Origin: Candidatus Colwellbacteria bacterium GWA2_46_10
GTDB lineage: Bacteria > Patescibacteriota > Minisyncoccia > UBA6257 > Colwellbacteraceae
Assembly (NCBI GenBank): GCA_001817635.1
Contig: MHIS01000009.1
Coordinates: 1 to 6,885, forward strand
DNA length: 6,885 bases
Direction: 5' to 3'
Part shown: positions 1-5,143 of the stretch, piece after piece
Layout of the letters: every line of letters starts with the position of its first letter
How positions within the stretch are numbered: position 1 is the first letter of the stretch
The notes under the pieces: generated by a model
What the model was told of the DNA's origin: nothing
Databases searched by the model: none
The model's input: only the letters and a program-made list of their open reading frames with translations
Program-made: the position numbers and the translations under genes

Positions 1-789
1 GGTTTTGGGGATCGCAAGAAAGAACTGCTCCAAGATATCGCGGTTGTGACCGGCGCTACATATATCTCAAGCGATTTAGGGAAGAAGGTTGAGAATATAG
101 GGATGGACGATCTGGGAAGCGCGGAGAAGGTGGTATCCGATAAAGACGACACAACGATTGTCGGCGGGAAAGGGAAGCGAGCGGATATTGACGCGCGCAT
201 TAGTCAGCTCAAGAAACAGATTGAAGCTACGGACTCCGGTTTTGACCAGGAAAAACTAGAGGAGCGCCTAGGGAAGCTCTCCGGGGGAGTAGCGGTGATC
301 AAGGTGGGTGCTCCAACCGAGTCCGCCCAGAAAGAGCTCAAAGACAGAGTGGATGACGCCGTCCACGCCACTAAAGCCGCCATGGAAGAGGGGGTGGTCC
401 CTGGAGGGGGGATGGCCTTGTACAACATAGATGTTGAATTTATCTCTGGAGAGGATAGGGCTATAACCAATGCCGTAAAGCAGATTATCAAAAGGGCTCT
501 AAATGCTCCAGTAAGGGCCATTATTGCCAACTCCGGTGGGGATGAGAAAACCCTTAAGGAGTTTGAGCGCGTAAAGAAAGGATCTACGGATAAATGGCTT
601 GGATTCAATGGTTTGACGAACAAAGTGGTGAATTTGAAGGAGGCGGGCATTACCGATCCACTCAAGGTTACTAAAACCGCATTTTTGAACGCTATCTCCG
701 TGGCCGCGACCTATATGACTTTAGGGGTGGCCTTGACGGAAATCCCGGAAGAAAAGAGAGATAGTATGCCCCCTGGTATGGGGATGTAA
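1..789 (+). CDS. groEL: Chaperonin GroEL (60 kDa), C-terminal part, 5' end outside window
   Basis: GroEL forms the double-ring ATP-driven folding chamber of the cytosol. The reading frame is open from base 1, so the GTG at 46 is only an internal valine codon. The visible 262 residues begin at the GFGDRKK segment (roughly residue 280 of E. coli GroEL) and cover the rest of the apical domain, the second intermediate segment and the second equatorial segment. Recognisable blocks are LQDIAVVTGAT, KLSGGVAVIKVGA, the DAVHATKAAMEEG block with the ATPase aspartate (codon 355-357, equivalent to E. coli D398), and the nucleotide-site loop VVPGGGMAL. The C-terminus ends PPGMGM, with only a trace of the Gly-Gly-Met repeats usual in this family. 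An intrinsic terminator follows 4 nt after the stop. Identification is secure. Confidence 0.97.
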   Translation, partial: GFGDRKKELLQDIAVVTGATYISSDLGKKVENIGMDDLGSAEKVVSDKDDTTIVGGKGKRADIDARISQLKKQIEATDSGFDQEKLEERLGKLSGGVAVIKVGAPTESAQKELKDRVDDAVHATKAAMEEGVVPGGGMALYNIDVEFISGEDRAITNAVKQIIKRALNAPVRAIIANSGGDEKTLKEFERVKKGSTDKWLGFNGLTNKVVNLKEAGITDPLKVTKTAFLNAISVAATYMTLGVALTEIPEEKRDSMPPGMGM

Positions 790-792
790 GGG

Positions 793-824
793 AAAGCGCC
801 TCCTATTGCGGAGGCGTTTTTCTT
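793..824 (+). terminator. Rho-independent terminator of groEL
   Basis: A 7-bp GC-rich stem (CGCCTCC 797-803 with GGAGGCG 810-816) encloses a 6-nt loop. A-T/G-T pairs extend it outward between the AAAG upstream and the T-run downstream. Five T's follow the stem directly, then TCTT. It begins just after the groEL stop and separates groEL from lemA. Confidence 0.93.
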
Positions 825-832
825 GGTATACT
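824..832 (+). promoter_or_regulatory. Extended -10 promoter of the lemA-htpX-pyrH operon
   Basis: TGGTATACT carries the TGn extension and a TATACT hexamer (827-832). No convincing -35 lies 16-18 nt upstream, since that space is occupied by the groEL terminator. Transcription would start near 838-840, leaving about 4-6 nt before the ATG at 844. No Shine-Dalgarno sequence is present, so the mRNA is predicted to be leaderless or nearly so. Confidence 0.6.
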
Positions 833-843
833 GACTCTCGCAT

Positions 844-1392
844 ATGAATTACCTATTAATAGTTTTGGGTTTGATAGTCGTCTGGCTGGCACTTACGTAT
901 AACGGTCTGATAAGGCTACGCAACCGCGGCAAGGAAGCTCTTTCTGACATGGACGTTCAGTTGAAAAGACGTTTTGATCTAATTCCCAATTTAGTAGAGA
1001 CCGTTAAGGGATACGCCAAGCATGAGCAGAAGGTTTTGGATGATGTGACCAAAGCTAGAACCAGCGTGGCTGGAGAGAAGGGAAATCCTCTCGAGAGGGA
1101 ACAATCAGAGAATATGCTCTCTGGCACGTTGAAGACTTTGTTTGCCGTTGCCGAAAACTACCCCGACCTCAAGGCGAATGCCAACTTCTTGGAACTGCAA
1201 AGAGAACTTTCGGATACGGAAAATAAGATCCAGGCTTCCAGAAGGTTCTACAACACAACTGTCAATGATCTAAATACCAAGGTAGAATCATTCCCCACCA
1301 ACCTCATAGCTAATATGTTTGGATTCAAACAAATGGATTTCTTCAAAACAGAGACAGCGCAGGAGAAAGAGCCGGTCAAAGTTAAGTTCTAG
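844..1392 (+). CDS. lemA: LemA family membrane protein
   Basis: LemA proteins are small single-pass membrane proteins with a long helical domain; their molecular role is poorly defined, but they often sit beside HtpX-type proteases. The 182 residues match the usual family length. Residues about 2-21 form one N-terminal membrane helix (YLLIVLGLIVVWLAL). The family signature follows: NRGKEALSDMDVQLKRRFDLIPNLVETVKGYAKHE at 27-61 in two overlapping blocks, then LKANANFLELQREL and the RRFYN motif near 139-143. The ATG at 844 is the only sensible start, with the family N-terminus beginning there. It is first in a tight operon, with htpX starting 2 nt after its stop. Arginine codons are mostly AGA/AGG (7 of 10) and isoleucine mostly ATA (4 of 6), unlike trpS further along. 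Family assignment is secure. Confidence 0.95.
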   Translation: MNYLLIVLGLIVVWLALTYNGLIRLRNRGKEALSDMDVQLKRRFDLIPNLVETVKGYAKHEQKVLDDVTKARTSVAGEKGNPLEREQSENMLSGTLKTLFAVAENYPDLKANANFLELQRELSDTENKIQASRRFYNTTVNDLNTKVESFPTNLIANMFGFKQMDFFKTETAQEKEPVKVKF

Positions 1393-1394
1393 AG

Positions 1395-2288
1395 TTGGTT
1401 TCTCTCTATACCAATAAATATAGGAACATCCGTAAAACCTGGATTCTCTTTGGCAGTTTTTTGATCGTGGTTATCGGCATAGGCTGGGTATTCTCCCAGA
1501 TCTACGGCAATAGTAGCATCTTAATTTTCGCGGTTGCCTTTAGCACTATTACTAGTGTTATCAGCTACTGGCACTCGGATAAAATTGTTCTGGCAATGCA
1601 CCAAGCTAAACCGGTGACAATGCAAAACGCTCCGGAGCTCTACAGAATAGTGGAGAATCTTGCCATTACCGCCGGGCTACCCACTCCGAGGATATACATC
1701 GTACCTGAGAAGGCACCTAACGCCTTTACTACAGGTCGCAACCCCGAACATTCCGTGGTTGCGGTAACAGAGGGGCTTTTGGAGAAACTTGATAGAAGCG
1801 AGTTGGAGGGAGTGTTAGCTCACGAGATGTCGCATATTGGAAACAGAGATATGCTGGTTTCAACGGTAGCGGTAGTCCTGGCCGGCTTCATTTCTTTGCT
1901 TTCTGACATGTTCTTGCGCTCCATGCGTTTTGGAGGAGGAAGGAGGGATAGTGATAGAGCTGGGGGAGCTATTGTGTTGATAGGATTTGCCCTAGCGATT
2001 CTTGCCCCGATATCCGTTAGTTTGATCCAGCTTGCGATATCAAGAAAAAGAGAGTTTCTGGCGGATTCATCGGGGGCTCTCCTTACAAGATATCCAGATG
2101 GGTTAGCCAGCGCCCTGCAAAAAATTGCATCGGATCCAACGCCCCTAAGGACAGCCAATAATACAACGGCGCATCTTTGGCTGGAGGATCCGTATAAAGA
2201 GAAAAAAGGTATGTGGCTTCACAAGCTTTTCATGACTCATCCTTCAACGGAAGAAAGGATCAAGGCGCTCAGGGGAATGAAGGTATGA
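1395..2288 (+). CDS. htpX: Membrane zinc metalloprotease HtpX (M48 family)
   Basis: HtpX is a membrane-anchored zinc endoprotease that helps degrade damaged or misfolded membrane proteins. The 297 residues match the family length. The zinc site is complete: HEMSH at 143-147 inside VLAHEMSHIGNRD, and the third ligand E220 in RKREFLADS. Hydrophobic segments at about 15-36, 41-60, 154-174 and 191-214 give the usual pattern of two helices before and two after the HExxH motif. The start is TTG at 1395, 2 nt after the lemA stop. There is no earlier in-frame start after that stop, and the next Met would remove both N-terminal helices. No strong Shine-Dalgarno site is seen, so translation is probably coupled to lemA. 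Its stop overlaps the pyrH start. Confidence 0.95.
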   Translation: MVSLYTNKYRNIRKTWILFGSFLIVVIGIGWVFSQIYGNSSILIFAVAFSTITSVISYWHSDKIVLAMHQAKPVTMQNAPELYRIVENLAITAGLPTPRIYIVPEKAPNAFTTGRNPEHSVVAVTEGLLEKLDRSELEGVLAHEMSHIGNRDMLVSTVAVVLAGFISLLSDMFLRSMRFGGGRRDSDRAGGAIVLIGFALAILAPISVSLIQLAISRKREFLADSSGALLTRYPDGLASALQKIASDPTPLRTANNTTAHLWLEDPYKEKKGMWLHKLFMTHPSTEERIKALRGMKV

Positions 2289-2977
2289 AGTATAAGTTCG
2301 GAAAAACGTACGTTATAGCCCTAGGGGGATCTATCGTTTTTCCGGATCAGATAGACGTTTCATTTATTAAGCAGTTCAAAAAACTTGTTGAGGAATTAGT
2401 GGGGGATGGTAAACGATTTGTGCTGGTTGTGGGGGGAGGAAAGCTTGCTCGTATGTATCAGGAGGCTGCTAAAGAGATCTCCAAGTTGAGCGATAAAGAT
2501 AAAGATTGGATCGGTATTCACGCTACGCGCTCAAACGCACAACTTTTACACGCTATCTTCGGAGATATGGTTGAGCCTGTGATCATAGACAATAGAAATA
2601 GAATTCGACCTTTGCGTAAACCGGTTACCATAGGTAGTGGTTGGCAGCCAGGGTGGTCAACAGATTTCGTGACATCGGCTATTGCCAAAGATTTGGGAGT
2701 AAAGGAGTTTATTATCGCCGGAACACCCGACCACGTTTATGAGAAAGACCCAGCTAAGTATCCCAAGGCCAGAACATTTGATGAGTTGAGTTGGGGGATA
2801 TACAGGAAGTTGGTCCCAGAGAAATGGATACCTGGAGCTAGCGCACCCGTTGATCCCATAGCAGCAGCCTTCTCCCAGAAACATGGATTAAAAGCGATAG
2901 TGATAGACGGCAGAAGGCTATCTAACTTTAAACGTTTACTGAAAGGTCAAACTTTCGTAGGTACACTAATCAAGTAA
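2285..2977 (+). CDS. pyrH: UMP kinase, archaeal-type (amino acid kinase fold)
   Basis: UMP kinase transfers phosphate from ATP to UMP, giving UDP for pyrimidine nucleotide synthesis in the cytosol. The 230 residues fit the short archaeal-type subfamily rather than the usual bacterial PyrH. Motifs in order: IALGGS (11-16) phosphate loop, VVGGGK (48-53), GIHATRSNAQLL (77-88), the UMP/ATP-site PGWSTD (122-127), GTPDHVYEKDP (146-156) and PVDP (188-191). The frame is open 24 codons upstream, but that part overlaps htpX. The ATG at 2285 forms a 4-nt ATGA overlap with the htpX stop and places the family N-terminus correctly, so it is chosen. The overlap suggests translational coupling as the last gene of the lemA-htpX-pyrH operon. 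No terminator follows. Confidence 0.93.
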   Translation: MKYKFGKTYVIALGGSIVFPDQIDVSFIKQFKKLVEELVGDGKRFVLVVGGGKLARMYQEAAKEISKLSDKDKDWIGIHATRSNAQLLHAIFGDMVEPVIIDNRNRIRPLRKPVTIGSGWQPGWSTDFVTSAIAKDLGVKEFIIAGTPDHVYEKDPAKYPKARTFDELSWGIYRKLVPEKWIPGASAPVDPIAAAFSQKHGLKAIVIDGRRLSNFKRLLKGQTFVGTLIK

Positions 2978-2978
2978 A

Positions 2979-3000
2979 GGAGGGATGGCCAAGCGGTTTA
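2979..3000 (+). pseudogene. Possible 5' fragment of a class II tRNA (Ser/Leu type)
   Basis: Beginning 1 nt after the pyrH stop, 22 bases read like the start of a tRNA-Ser or -Leu: acceptor strand GGAGGGA, then TG, D-stem GCC, and a D-loop with AAGCGGTTTA. The partner GGC of the D-stem and everything 3' of it are missing, because the sequence runs into the endonuclease promoter. Over these 22 bases 16 match the 5' end of the intact tRNA-Ser at 4033. The match is partly just shared tRNA conservation, so a remnant is plausible but not certain. It could instead be a chance AG-rich stretch. Confidence 0.4.
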
Positions 3001-3010
3001 TCCCAAAATT

Positions 3011-3019
3011 TGATATAAT
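3011..3019 (+). promoter_or_regulatory. Perfect extended -10 promoter of the homing endonuclease gene
   Basis: TGATATAAT is the full TGnTATAAT consensus (hexamer 3014-3019). Six bases separate it from the GTG start at 3026, so the predicted transcription start is at or next to the first base of the start codon. There is no recognisable -35 at 2991-2996. Confidence 0.7.
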
Positions 3020-3025
3020 TACGGG

Positions 3026-4030
3026 GTGGAAGCTCGGATTCATTTGCCCCAAGGAAAACAAAAATCCTTTCTTGAAGCAGTACTTAGAAAGAGCGAACTC
3101 TCCGTTGATCAACTTGCCGTGTATTGCACCGTTACTCCTAGAACGTTTCGCGACTGGCACCGGGAAAAATATTTTGGTCCCCATAAGACTTTTGAGAAGT
3201 TGGCGCGAGACTTTAGGGTCACTCTGCCAAAAGGGGAAACTCTCACTCCATACTGGTATGTAGCAAAAGGAGCAAGTCTTGGTGGAAAAAAGTACCTTGA
3301 AATGTACGGACCTCCAGGCACACTCGAAGGGAGAAAGAAGGGTGGGAGAGTTTCCCAGGAGCGGAGGAGGCAAGATCCATTAAGATACAAGGCATTAGGA
3401 TGCAATGTTGCAAAAGAATTCATCGTCCCTGCGCCATCCACTGAGTTAGCAGAGCTTATCGGTGTTTTCCTTGGTGATGGAGGGTTGACCTCACATCAGG
3501 CGACAATTTATCTGAGCGCGTTGGTGGATCGTGAGTATTCCTATTTCCTCGCTGGTCTTATTCAGCGTGTATTCAGAGTAAAACCTTCTATTTATGAACG
3601 AATAAACGATCACTCGATCAGATTGGCTATTTCAGGAGTTTACTTTGTTAATAGTCTAGAAGACCTTGGGCTAAAACGTGGAAATAAGATGAAAAATAAG
3701 ATTAGGATCCCTAAATGGGTTCTCCGCAACAAACAGTATGCCACTGCTTGCGTGAGGGGACTTTTTGATACTGATGGGGGGTTCTACTTTCATAGAAAGC
3801 GAAGCGGCATCTACATTGGCTGGTGTTTTACCAGCTACTCAGAGTCCCTACTTGGTGATGTCCATAACGTATTGCAAAGAGTTGGTTTGAATGCTAAAAA
3901 AGAACAGGAAGGGAGGCTGTATATGTACGATCTTTGGAGTATTGAGAGGTACATGGAACTGATCGGCTCTCACAATCCGAAGAATATTGCCAAATTCCAA
4001 TCCCATCTCGCAGTACGTGAGAAAAAATGA
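3026..4030 (+). CDS. LAGLIDADG homing endonuclease with N-terminal helix-turn-helix
   Basis: LAGLIDADG endonucleases cut long DNA sites and promote their own spread. This 334-residue protein carries both motifs of a single-chain, two-repeat enzyme: LIGVFLGDGG (144-153, catalytic D151) and VRGLFDTDGG (243-252, catalytic D250). The N-terminal part (about 23-68) resembles a helix-turn-helix: LSVDQLAVYCTV then TPRTFRDWHREKYFGP. It is followed by a Gly/Lys/Arg-rich linker (GTLEGRKKGGRVSQERRR). From memory this arrangement recurs in Patescibacteria. The GTG at 3026 is the only start after the in-frame TGA at 3011, and the protein aligns with the family from there. There is no Shine-Dalgarno; the promoter abuts the start. 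It sits between pyrH and tRNA-Ser, 2 nt before the tRNA. I see no group I intron core around it, so it looks free-standing. Confidence 0.92.
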   Translation: MEARIHLPQGKQKSFLEAVLRKSELSVDQLAVYCTVTPRTFRDWHREKYFGPHKTFEKLARDFRVTLPKGETLTPYWYVAKGASLGGKKYLEMYGPPGTLEGRKKGGRVSQERRRQDPLRYKALGCNVAKEFIVPAPSTELAELIGVFLGDGGLTSHQATIYLSALVDREYSYFLAGLIQRVFRVKPSIYERINDHSIRLAISGVYFVNSLEDLGLKRGNKMKNKIRIPKWVLRNKQYATACVRGLFDTDGGFYFHRKRSGIYIGWCFTSYSESLLGDVHNVLQRVGLNAKKEQEGRLYMYDLWSIERYMELIGSHNPKNIAKFQSHLAVREKK

Positions 4031-4032
4031 CC

Positions 4033-4119
4033 GGAGAGATGCGAGAGTGGTTTAATCGGCAGTCCTGGAAAGACTGTGTGCCGGAAATGGCACCGAGGGT
4101 TCGAATCCCTCTCTCTCCG
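4033..4119 (+). tRNA. tRNA-Ser (anticodon GGA)
   Basis: A complete class II cloverleaf can be drawn. Acceptor GGAGAGA (4033-4039) pairs with TCTCTCC (4112-4118). D-stem CGA/TCG encloses a loop containing GG. Anticodon stem CAGTC/GACTG has loop CTGGAAA (anticodon GGA). The long variable arm TGCC/GGCA is typical of serine, and the T-arm GAGGG-TTCGAAT-CCCTC is at 4095-4111. The discriminator is G and no CCA is encoded (CA follows directly). The 5' end is 2 nt after the endonuclease stop and no separate promoter is obvious, so it may be cotranscribed with that gene. Confidence 0.95.
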
Positions 4120-4174
4120 CAGTGACAATTTAGTACCGGATAGACCCGTATAACCGAGATGACAGGGCGACCAG

Positions 4175-4201
4175 GGTGGTTCGAATCCACTCCTCAAGCC
4201 A
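4175..4201 (+). pseudogene. Orphan tRNA-like T-arm and CCA end
   Basis: GGTGG-TTCGAAT-CCACT (4175-4191) has the size, loop sequence and pairing of a T-arm (one G-T pair). It is followed by CCTCAAGCCA, resembling an acceptor 3' strand with encoded CCA. The matching 5' acceptor strand (CTTGAGG or TTGAGGA), a D-arm and an anticodon arm are not found in the preceding 80 nt. It is therefore not an intact tRNA; a decayed tRNA 3' end or a tRNA-like element is the best reading. Confidence 0.45.
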
Positions 4202-4203
4202 AG

Positions 4204-4217
4204 TCGTGCTAGCACGA
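4204..4217. repeat. 14-bp perfect palindrome
   Basis: TCGTGCTAGCACGA reads identically on both strands. It lies just after the orphan T-arm and about 50 nt before the hydrolase start. It could be a dimeric protein binding site or a 5-bp hairpin with a CTAG loop. No T-run follows, so it is not an intrinsic terminator. Confidence 0.5.
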
Positions 4218-4251
4218 AGGACATAGGCGTCTCCTGCTCCCGAGGAGGGTA

Positions 4252-4260
4252 TGGTAAAGT
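4252..4260 (+). promoter_or_regulatory. Extended -10 promoter of the alpha/beta hydrolase gene
   Basis: TGGTAAAGT has the TGn extension with hexamer TAAAGT (4255-4260). The ATG at 4267 is 6 nt beyond the hexamer, the same spacing as for the endonuclease gene. No -35 is seen. A leaderless transcript starting at the A of ATG is predicted. Confidence 0.55.
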
Positions 4261-4266
4261 TCAGAT

Positions 4267-4890
4267 ATGAAAAACAAACTCCAAATACTTATGGTCCACG
4301 GGGGGATGACCTTCAAGAATCATAAAGATTATTTACATTGGTTAAAGACGAGAGAAGTATCTGCGGTGAGAAACCCTTATTGGGAAGCTGATCTCGAAGA
4401 AAAGTTTTCCAAAAGATTCGAGATTGTTAGGCCACGAATGCCATTACAGGATAATGCTAAATACAGGGATTGGGAGATTGCTTTTGAAAGGTATCTGCCA
4501 CTCCTGCGTAAAAACTTTATTCTCATAGGCTCTTCTCTCGGAGGTATTTTCCTTGCTAAATATCTATCTGAGCACCAGTTGCCTAAAAAGGCCCTCTCAG
4601 TCTACTTAGTTTGTGCCCCTTTTGATGGAGATCTACCTAATGAAAACTTAGCTGGCGGGTTCCACCTTAAAAGCGATCTGTCCTTAATCGAGAAGAACTG
4701 CAAGAATCTATACGTTCTCTTTTCGGAGGATGACGATGTCGTGCCAGTAACACACGCAGAGAAGTATCGTAAGAAGCTAAAGAGGGCCTATATAGGTATA
4801 TACAGGGATAAGAAGGGACACTTCACTGCACCTAACTTCCCCGAGATCTTAGGGATGATTAAAAAAGACGTTAAGGAGTTAAGGTTTTAG
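4267..4890 (+). CDS. Small alpha/beta hydrolase, RBBP9/YdeN-like serine hydrolase
   Basis: The 207 residues have the layout of the short RBBP9/YdeN type of alpha/beta hydrolase. A first strand leads to HGG (LQILMVHGG, 5-13). The nucleophile elbow GSSLGG (88-93) puts S90 as nucleophile. An acidic SEDDDVVP (153-160) supplies the catalytic Asp (155 or 156), and GHF (184-186) gives H185. The full Ser-Asp-His triad is therefore present. No signal peptide or membrane helix is seen, so it should be cytosolic. Substrate is unknown; members include esterases and many uncharacterised proteins. The ATG at 4267 gives the expected N-terminal strand and has an extended -10 box 6 nt before it. Codon use (AGA/AGG, ATA) resembles the upstream genes, not trpS. 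It appears to be a single-gene unit. Confidence 0.85.
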   Translation: MKNKLQILMVHGGMTFKNHKDYLHWLKTREVSAVRNPYWEADLEEKFSKRFEIVRPRMPLQDNAKYRDWEIAFERYLPLLRKNFILIGSSLGGIFLAKYLSEHQLPKKALSVYLVCAPFDGDLPNENLAGGFHLKSDLSLIEKNCKNLYVLFSEDDDVVPVTHAEKYRKKLKRAYIGIYRDKKGHFTAPNFPEILGMIKKDVKELRF

Positions 4891-5019
4891 TGTAATTCCA
4901 GCTCGAGGAGGCCAGCCAAGGATCACTTCTTTCAAGAAGGCATTTCAGCTTCAACAGGTTTGACAGAACCTAGTGTATTCAGTATACCCTTAAGGCAGTA
5001 AAGGGTTTACAAGGTTCGC
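4891..5019 (+). other. Spacer between hydrolase and tRNA-Trp with weak hairpins
   Basis: No gene is seen here. Three small hairpins can be drawn: CTTCT/AGAAG (4926-4939), AGGTT/AACCT (4956-4971, overlapping the -35 box) and ACCCTT/AAGGGT (4986-5006, followed by only three T's). None is a convincing intrinsic terminator, though the last could weakly terminate or shape the 5' leader of the tRNA-Trp transcript. Confidence 0.4.
4960..4988 (+). promoter_or_regulatory. Sigma70-type promoter for tRNA-Trp (and possibly trpS)
   Basis: A perfect -35 box TTGACA (4960-4965) is separated by exactly 17 nt from TATACC (4983-4988). The predicted transcription start is near 4995, about 25 nt upstream of tRNA-Trp. 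This classical two-box promoter differs from the extended -10-only promoters earlier in the window. Confidence 0.65.
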
Positions 5020-5093
<74 letters not shown>

Positions 5094-5132
5094 CCCCTTT
5101 TAAACATCCGATTGACAATTTATAAAGTGAAA

Positions 5133-5140
5133 GAGGTGAT
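5133..5140 (+). promoter_or_regulatory. Strong Shine-Dalgarno site of trpS
   Basis: GAGGTGAT matches eight consecutive bases of the sequence complementary to a standard 16S rRNA 3' end and lies 3 nt before the GTG at 5144 (GAGGT core 6 nt away). It fixes the GTG as the start. Such a site is absent before lemA, the endonuclease and the hydrolase. Confidence 0.85.
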
Positions 5141-5143
5141 ACA

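Noticed and set aside
2985..3263. Plus-strand 92-codon frame starting next to an AAGGAGGG sequence
   Set aside because: The purine run ends directly at the ATG with no spacing, the frame overlaps the endonuclease gene out of phase and shows no family features. The GGAGGGA is better explained as a tRNA acceptor remnant.
2970..4120. Group I intron splitting a tRNA, carrying the endonuclease gene
   Set aside because: The downstream tRNA-Ser is complete, the upstream segment stops in the D-loop rather than the anticodon loop, and no intron core pairing was recognised by eye.
3894..4224. Two overlapping minus-strand open frames (encoding GERGIRTLG and FEPPWSP type peptides)
   Set aside because: They are antisense readings of tRNA-Ser and of the orphan T-arm, a familiar source of false proteins. 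They lack start signals.
4251..4325. Short frame starting at ATG 4251 just after GAGGAGGG
   Set aside because: Spacing of one base is too short for ribosome binding, the frame overlaps the hydrolase start out of phase, and the ATG lies inside the predicted -10 region.
4920..4932. GGATCACTTCTTT resembling the 3' end of 16S rRNA
   Set aside because: Only a dozen bases resemble it, with differences inside the anti-Shine-Dalgarno core, and no rRNA sequence precedes it. Treated as chance.
5112..5126. TTGACA followed by TATAAA just before trpS as a second promoter
   Set aside because: The two boxes are only 3 nt apart, which does not work as a -35/-10 pair, and TATAAA has no good -35 of its own. 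A minor promoter cannot be excluded.
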